The notes under the pieces: model-generated
Told to the model about the DNA's origin: nothing
What the model saw: only the letters and a program-made list of their open reading frames with translations
Databases searched by the model: none
Program-made: the position numbers and the translations under genes
Shown: piece by piece, positions 61,201 through 64,000 of the stretch
How positions within the stretch are numbered: position 1 is the stretch's first letter
Layout: each line of letters opens with the position of its first letter
NCBI RefSeq assembly: GCF_026283965.1
Contig: NZ_JAPDPD010000004.1
Location: 1 to 64,000, forward strand
DNA length: 64,000 bases
Reading direction: 5' to 3'
From: Dyella subtropica
GTDB taxonomy: Bacteria > Pseudomonadota > Gammaproteobacteria > Xanthomonadales > Rhodanobacteraceae

Positions 61201-63537
61201 GCTATTGATATTGGCCAGCACGGCGTAACCGGCATGGCTGGCTTCCTCCAGGAGGGCCCTGGCGCGAACCTGTGTGCAGGCCAGGCTGAGCATGGCGCCG
61301 GCCGGTTCACCGCGCGCCGCCATCTGCTGCCCGCGCAACGTGGCCAGCTGGATCAGCTCCCGAGCGCCGAATGCGCCTGCCGCATGAAATGCGGTCAGCT
61401 CACCCAGGCTGTGACCGAGCACGCAGTCGGGCTTCAGGCCAAGCCGCTCGACGAATTGCAGCCACAGCAAGGACGCCAGGGCAATCGCCGGCTGTGCTAT
61501 TTCGGTCTGGCGAAGCGCCAGTATCGAGGGTTCGCGATCCCCGCTGTGCGGCATCCGATCGAGGTTCGGAAACACGGATGGCAGCAGTGATGGCGTGCCG
61601 ACCTCGGCTGCCCACTGCTCCGCGTGTTGCGCCAGTTCACGCGCCCACTCATAGCGTTCGATGAGCATGCGCGCCATGCCCAGTTGTTGGGATCCCTGGC
61701 CGGGGAAGAGAAAGCCCAGGCGCGGTACCGACAGCCCGCTGCCCATGGCGATACCGCGCGGCTGGTCCATGCGCGCATGGCCCGGCACCGGCGCGTCTTG
61801 CAACATGACCAACAAGGCATCGAGTTTTTCGCGGAGCTGATCGGGTGTCTCGGCGACGATGGCCGCCCGATGATGACCCGAGGTGCTGATCCTGGACGCA
61901 AGATCAGCGGCGAGGTCGGCCAGTTCAGCGGTGTTGATGCCTTTGGCATCACGGCGCGTCTGCGTAATCAGCTCGCGTAACTGGGCAGGTGTTTCAGCGG
62001 CAAATGGAAACACTTCGGCCGCTTGCCATGACGCCATGCTGGCACGCTCGTCGAATCCGCCCTGCAGCGACGGCATGGGCGCCTCATCCGGCGACGTCAG
62101 CGTGACATGGACGTTGATGCCACCGAACCCCATGGCGGACACGCCGCCACGCAGCCTGGCCTGCGGCGAGCGCTTCTCGCCGCGGATCAACGGATAGATC
62201 GCACGTCCTTCGCCGGCAAAGACCGAATGCGCCTGCTCGCAACCCGCCGTGGGCGGAAGCACGCGCTGATTGACGGCCATCACGCCTTTGATGAACGCGC
62301 CGATGCCTGCCGCGGCTTTGGTATGCCCGACGATGGATTTGAATGACGTTACGCCGCACTGTTGCGGCTTGGCCGCGAGACCCAGCGTTTTGGCGATCGC
62401 CAGCAATTCGGTTTTGTCTCCCAGCGTGGTGCCGGTGCCATGCCCCTCGATGAAATCGAGCACGTCCGGCTGGACACGAGCTTGCTGATAGGCGCGCGCG
62501 ATCGCCAGATGCTGGCCCTCGACACTCGGTGCCGTGATGCCGCCGCGGCCGTCCGAGGACATGCCCCAGCCATCCATGACGGCATAGATCTTGTCGCCAT
62601 CACGCTGGGCGTCGGCGAGACGTTTCAGGCCGACAAAGCCACAGCCTTCGCCAGGAATGAAGCCATCGCCGCGCGCATCGTAAACACGCATTTCGGTCGA
62701 CGTCAGCGCTCCGGTTTTGGCGAAGCCGATCAACTCGAAGGGGTCGAGACTGATGTCTACGCCGCCGGCAATCACAAAATCGCTGTGGCCTGCGACCAGG
62801 CTCATGGCACCGGTATACACCGCAATCAGCGAGGAGCAGCAGGCGCCGTCGACGGTGTAACCGCCGCCATTGACGTTCAAGTAATTGCAGATGCGCCCGG
62901 CAATCGTGTTGGCCAGCCCGCCGGCGAGCGTGTCCTCGTTGACCGGAGCGAAGGGCGACTTGAATGACAGCTCCATGCTTTGTTCGAGCGCTTGCAATGC
63001 ATCGCCCGACAAACCCGCCGCCGCCGCCGAGGCGCGCAGGCATTTGAGGACATAGGGCCAGCGCAAGCGCATGGTGTTGGAGCGGGTGAACTCGCCGGTA
63101 AGCGTATTGCCGACGATCACCTGGGTGGTATGACGCGGCAGGCGCGTGGCGTCGTAGCCCGCGTCGTCGAGCATCTGCAGCGCCGTATCCAGAGCCAGCC
63201 AATGAGCGATATCGGTCGCTTCGGTCGTACTTTTTGGAATTCGCCGCGCAGCCCAATCAAACGCATAGCCATCGAGCACGGCGGCGCGATGACCATAGGT
63301 CTTGTCCGGCGTGCGCCGGTCGGCGTCGTAGTAATCGGCCAGCGGCAGGCGGCCATCCGGCATCGGGCGAAACTGCTGCCGCCTGGCAAGGATGTTCTGC
63401 CATAACTCTGCGGGCGATTTCGCACCTGGGTAATAACAACCCAATCCAACGACGGCGACTTTTTTCTCGATACCAACAGCCGCGTCAACTGCAACGGACC
63501 CGGCATCAACGATCGTGCTGACTGAACGTGCGTCCAT
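55270..63537 (-). CDS. Enediyne-PKS-like iterative type I polyketide synthase (KS-AT-ACPx3-KR-DH-PPTase-TE)
   Basis: 2755 residues. KS about 25-480 (VDGACCSSL, Cys233; EGHGTGT, His366; SIVGHTKAAAG, His405). AT about 605-960 (GHSLGE, Ser710; NAFHS, His816). Three tandem ACPs (DLNLDSIK, Ser1103; DLNMDSI, Ser1199; DLNLDSI, Ser1289). KR about 1580-1820 (LITGGGKGIT; catalytic Tyr in NAWYAFSNQA). DH about 1850-2130 (DHYYRGVYLFP, His1865; FFRDGLLQ, Asp2051). PPTase about 2210-2330 (GISLSHD, GCDIEA, WCAVEAAKKALG), so the synthase can prime its own ACPs. Two hotdog domains end it, the last (about 2605-2700, ESNLVGNIYFANYYRWQ) close to enediyne thioesterases such as CalE7. KS features (AKTGAL, EMRVYDARGDGF, SSDGRGGIT) fit PksE. 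Product unknown, probably a linear polyene. Head of a four-gene operon. Confidence 0.88.
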   Translation of the reverse strand: MDARSVSTIVDAGSVAVDAAVGIEKKVAVVGLGCYYPGAKSPAELWQNILARRQQFRPMPDGRLPLADYYDADRRTPDKTYGHRAAVLDGYAFDWAARRIPKSTTEATDIAHWLALDTALQMLDDAGYDATRLPRHTTQVIVGNTLTGEFTRSNTMRLRWPYVLKCLRASAAAAGLSGDALQALEQSMELSFKSPFAPVNEDTLAGGLANTIAGRICNYLNVNGGGYTVDGACCSSLIAVYTGAMSLVAGHSDFVIAGGVDISLDPFELIGFAKTGALTSTEMRVYDARGDGFIPGEGCGFVGLKRLADAQRDGDKIYAVMDGWGMSSDGRGGITAPSVEGQHLAIARAYQQARVQPDVLDFIEGHGTGTTLGDKTELLAIAKTLGLAAKPQQCGVTSFKSIVGHTKAAAGIGAFIKGVMAVNQRVLPPTAGCEQAHSVFAGEGRAIYPLIRGEKRSPQARLRGGVSAMGFGGINVHVTLTSPDEAPMPSLQGGFDERASMASWQAAEVFPFAAETPAQLRELITQTRRDAKGINTAELADLAADLASRISTSGHHRAAIVAETPDQLREKLDALLVMLQDAPVPGHARMDQPRGIAMGSGLSVPRLGFLFPGQGSQQLGMARMLIERYEWARELAQHAEQWAAEVGTPSLLPSVFPNLDRMPHSGDREPSILALRQTEIAQPAIALASLLWLQFVERLGLKPDCVLGHSLGELTAFHAAGAFGARELIQLATLRGQQMAARGEPAGAMLSLACTQVRARALLEEASHAGYAVLANINSEEQMIISGEFGAIEAIAQLAESAGVRIHRLPVSNAFHSALVADAAGYLLEHAPIPAVCEALRCTLLSSVDGRRVDAAKDLHRHFSEQILLPVDFVAAAKAMTQEADLLIEVGPGRVLTQLIGNMPADYRMSSFPLEAKAESTHDLNWLLACVHTLGVAIEWKMLYATRVIKPFVPAAQRSFIVNPCERPIAQAEPAALQMTAATPAHRLSGSPESYVDEALERLLGYLKHRGEFVADVIKADVRATARSEGGHVNRLEPAKALIAPATREPIALAAKPVSAPLPRMAPQGARETVLDLVAQFTGFARSSLSLAMTMGDDLNLDSIKATEIVSLVAQRFHLQAHIDPADFTQRSLADLVTAVDTFTADTAAAVVSSRPAATETAQLSAAAMLKQLVARATGFAESSIELSMKLGDDLNMDSIKAGDLIAQAATALGLAGGQLDAAELSAASLGDIAERMEALAPARSHPIMASHPRDAAAVLFDAVARLTGFERDRLSADMRMIDDLNLDSIKVGAVLAEVIDLVGLSGKLDPAELAGETLGAIANRLAALRGMNELPPANQASPSPIAPATDPALPDWVRAYELVLVQDADEVALHATSFAGARCFLQAPDSDDNSAMLIADALSLEGAQITADQTIAGDAKLEHFIAVLPRTTSLEAVPSSKVVASLIEPLHQAAQNALRFGCKTLTFVQFGLAETLRAPSMQRTSEQAATEQAAALDTSCAQAFAASVHLEHPELKVRVLDFSATAANELIAQKIIRELGHDAAYRFSLYHQDGQRERVVPRMLETALLKPRELSWSGEDVVLITGGGKGITAELALAFAKRTGARVALVGRTALDPVDAASSEVRATLQRFNAEHLVAEYFSCDIAEPAAVTALIGQVSQRLGPVTALIHGAGTNKPRRVEQVTSAQALQEISPKLCGMLALCEALDAQPLKLVVGLGSIIGVTGMPGNAWYAFSNQAMDVALANFRLRHPSTTTLTLAYSVWAEVGMGARMGSAKRLAQQGISAIPPDAGVSTFLDLIDGHSPAQQVVVAGRLGGLDTWQPDRSALARPGRFVETVVAYQPGVELVTRVHLSVQSDPYLKDHYYRGVYLFPTVFGLEAMAQQAFLLSGDTLTGDRPRLSFSAEQVRLERPIVVDGNKGTTIELRATVRARRDAAEPLRVDVGIYTEQTGYRRDHFAATMVCAELSPAHDSALPLPAAPIEQLDPLVDLYGGLLFQGTAFQRMRAVHEMSRAGSLTSIERSNDTDYFNSTGSADRLSPYLFAGDPFFRDGLLQTAQLSEQGQFLPVGIESVEVYDMAQSTSAQVFAQNLSVQNRITSRHGDELVCDVTAYAGDGRIIERLRGYRLKRVSMDPTAATPEDWVDPSRRDQQLLEAALDKACATLGLNQPNFVLAHAPQLAQMERTRRRLSELPLFSDVVERALSIEGRALDGDIEIRWDSTGKPTLAGGAKQPLGISLSHDRSHCLCVCGVDPQGCDIEAVEPRSIEAWQALLTPQRAPLLQQLQQSGDTRDEAGTRIWCAVEAAKKALGLGGSIELSVTRREGHAVTFAAHQGDAHASLTLLTLPITLTRPRPKMLAFAVSAMTTKRIGPASTSDTRTMDGTSLTKAALAEAAVTSKGAIGLYDLRGPHGETTTCWRFRVPFKEITTRRHGLNYSVVADWMGNIRELSIVRIAAELVPDFSSGRWGMVTNRSDITIVGNVNCLDLVEGRLWISKVYGALDSSVDMHFDWVRIDPDGHESRIAYSNMTTTWVAIKGHGVVELAPFPKYLQDFTKAYLPTSALSEDPFQARRPIPGRAGAPTSPRIAMEGRALYVAPAAPKIEPILHSHVFDTSLAESNLVGNIYFANYYRWQSTIIDQYLFGLAPKYFRDAQVSGELHCHQSTIQHLREAMPFDEIEVVMALKELYANGFKLQFDYFHVSPSRQRTKLAVGHADCCWVSGSAEGAVRAAGLPEEILQGLLRACGSAEARRKDVLV

Positions 63538-63733
63538 ATACGTATTCCACCCTTGGCGTTACTGCGCTGCAAAACCCCATGGCGATTCACCACCGCTGAG
63601 AGCGGCGGCGTGGATGACTTGGAGAGAGAGGCCGCCAGCGAGACCGGCGGCCGTCGAAGGAACTTCAATGTCCCCAAGCGTCGAGCAGGCTAACTCAAGT
63701 TTGTTGCGCTAAAATGAAGCGTTGTCGACATTT

Positions 63734-63745
63734 TTGATCGGTCAA
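63734..63745. promoter_or_regulatory. Candidate TetR operator between the PKS and tetR genes
   Basis: TTGATCGGTCAA is a nearly perfect palindrome (10 of 12 positions) in the 238-bp gap between divergent genes, 31 bases before the tetR ATG. Such gaps usually hold the TetR site. No clear -35/-10 pair could be assigned. The rest of the gap shows nothing else. Confidence 0.35.
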
Positions 63746-63775
63746 CCAAATAATAGATAACATGGGGCATGTGCC

Positions 63776-64000
63776 ATGACAAGAGAGAAAGATTTCGATG
63801 TCGTCGTTGCTCGTCGTGAGATGACGCAGCTCTTTCGACGCAGCGGATACCGGGCAACATCAATGAAGGATCTGGAGGCCGTTACCGGTTTGCTGTCCGG
63901 TAGCCTCTACAACGCATTCGGCGGCAAGCAGGATGTATTTCTTTCGTCGCTGGACTTCTATTTGGCGAATGTCGTCAAGCGACGCATCGATGAGCATCTA
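63776..64000 (+). CDS. TetR family regulator, partial at the window edge
   Basis: The first 75 residues, cut by the window. The TetR helix-turn-helix reads TQLFRRSGYRATSMKDLEAV, then GLLSGSLYNAFGGKQDVF (usual TGxxxGSLYxHFxxKExL). Divergent from the PKS operon, so it is the natural repressor of that cluster. The ligand could be the polyketide. Confidence 0.88.
   Translation, partial: MTREKDFDVVVARREMTQLFRRSGYRATSMKDLEAVTGLLSGSLYNAFGGKQDVFLSSLDFYLANVVKRRIDEHL

Noticed and set aside
55270-63537. Polyunsaturated fatty acid synthase (PfaA type)
   Set aside because: DSIK-type tandem ACPs are reminiscent, but the KS motifs, the internal PPTase and the CalE7-like end fit the enediyne PKS layout better, and no PfaB/C/D genes are present.

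Overview
The window is high-GC DNA of a Gammaproteobacterium, most likely of the Lysobacterales (Xanthomonadales), perhaps Rhodanobacteraceae (Dyella/Luteibacter/Rhodanobacter-like). That placement is an inference from the GTAGGAGC-type palindromic repeats (2042-2068, 3317-3473, 4943-5011), the CACCCCGGC/GCCGGGG repeat at 159-178, and the gene content. No rRNA, tRNA or CRISPR array was seen.

Layout. 1-5.3 kb: an unexplained structured stretch at the edge, a secreted GH-A type glycoside hydrolase, the decayed 3' end of a GH6 cellulase, a CHAD protein, a HAD hydrolase and a small orphan acidic protein, with REP-like repeats between them. 5.3-37.6 kb: a complete-looking extracellular contractile injection system (eCIS, phage-tail-like). 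Twenty genes lie on the minus strand, tightly packed with many ATGA overlaps, and a sigma-54 activator faces them on the plus strand at the far end. The cluster runs small leader protein, sheath, tube, gp26-like protein, Pro-rich protein, DUF4255, AAA+ ATPase, small protein, tube-cap protein, LysM, gpD, gpV, PAAR, gp25, two baseplate J-like proteins, tail protein I-like, DUF6519, DUF6734, then three DUF4157 (eCIS-core) proteins that are the likely cargo. A correctly spaced -24/-12 promoter and two upstream palindromic sites precede the first gene, so the activator at 5346 probably switches on the whole operon. The last cargo gene (5.2 kb) is bracketed by 24-bp near-identical direct repeats derived from the 3' end of the activator gene.

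37.8-38.7 kb: an IS5-type transposase remnant and an AT-richer gene for a LecA-like lectin. 38.9-41.3 kb: a HupE/UreJ-like membrane protein and a TPR protein. 41.4-49.6 kb: a SnoaL-like gene, then an arsenic-resistance island (MarR regulator, ArsN1 acetyltransferase, flavoprotein with a Cys-rich tail, MFS exporter, ArsR, two ArsC, aquaporin, ATP-grasp protein) and a TfoX-domain gene. 49.7-52.0 kb: two DUF4331 secreted proteins, which commonly sit beside TPR and HupE genes, so the arsenic island may have split one older module. 52.1-64 kb: a biosynthetic operon led by a 2755-residue enediyne-PKS-like iterative polyketide synthase (KS-AT-ACPx3-KR-DH-PPTase-double hotdog thioesterase), followed by a DUF4188 protein, an FAD monooxygenase and a DJ-1/SnoaL fusion, with a divergent TetR gene cut by the window edge.

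How they work together: the activator and sigma-54 would drive synthesis of the contractile particle, the AAA+ ATPase would assist assembly or remodelling, and the DUF4157 proteins would be loaded and delivered. The arsenic genes act on inorganic and organic arsenicals. The polyketide operon makes an unknown, probably polyene-type, product.
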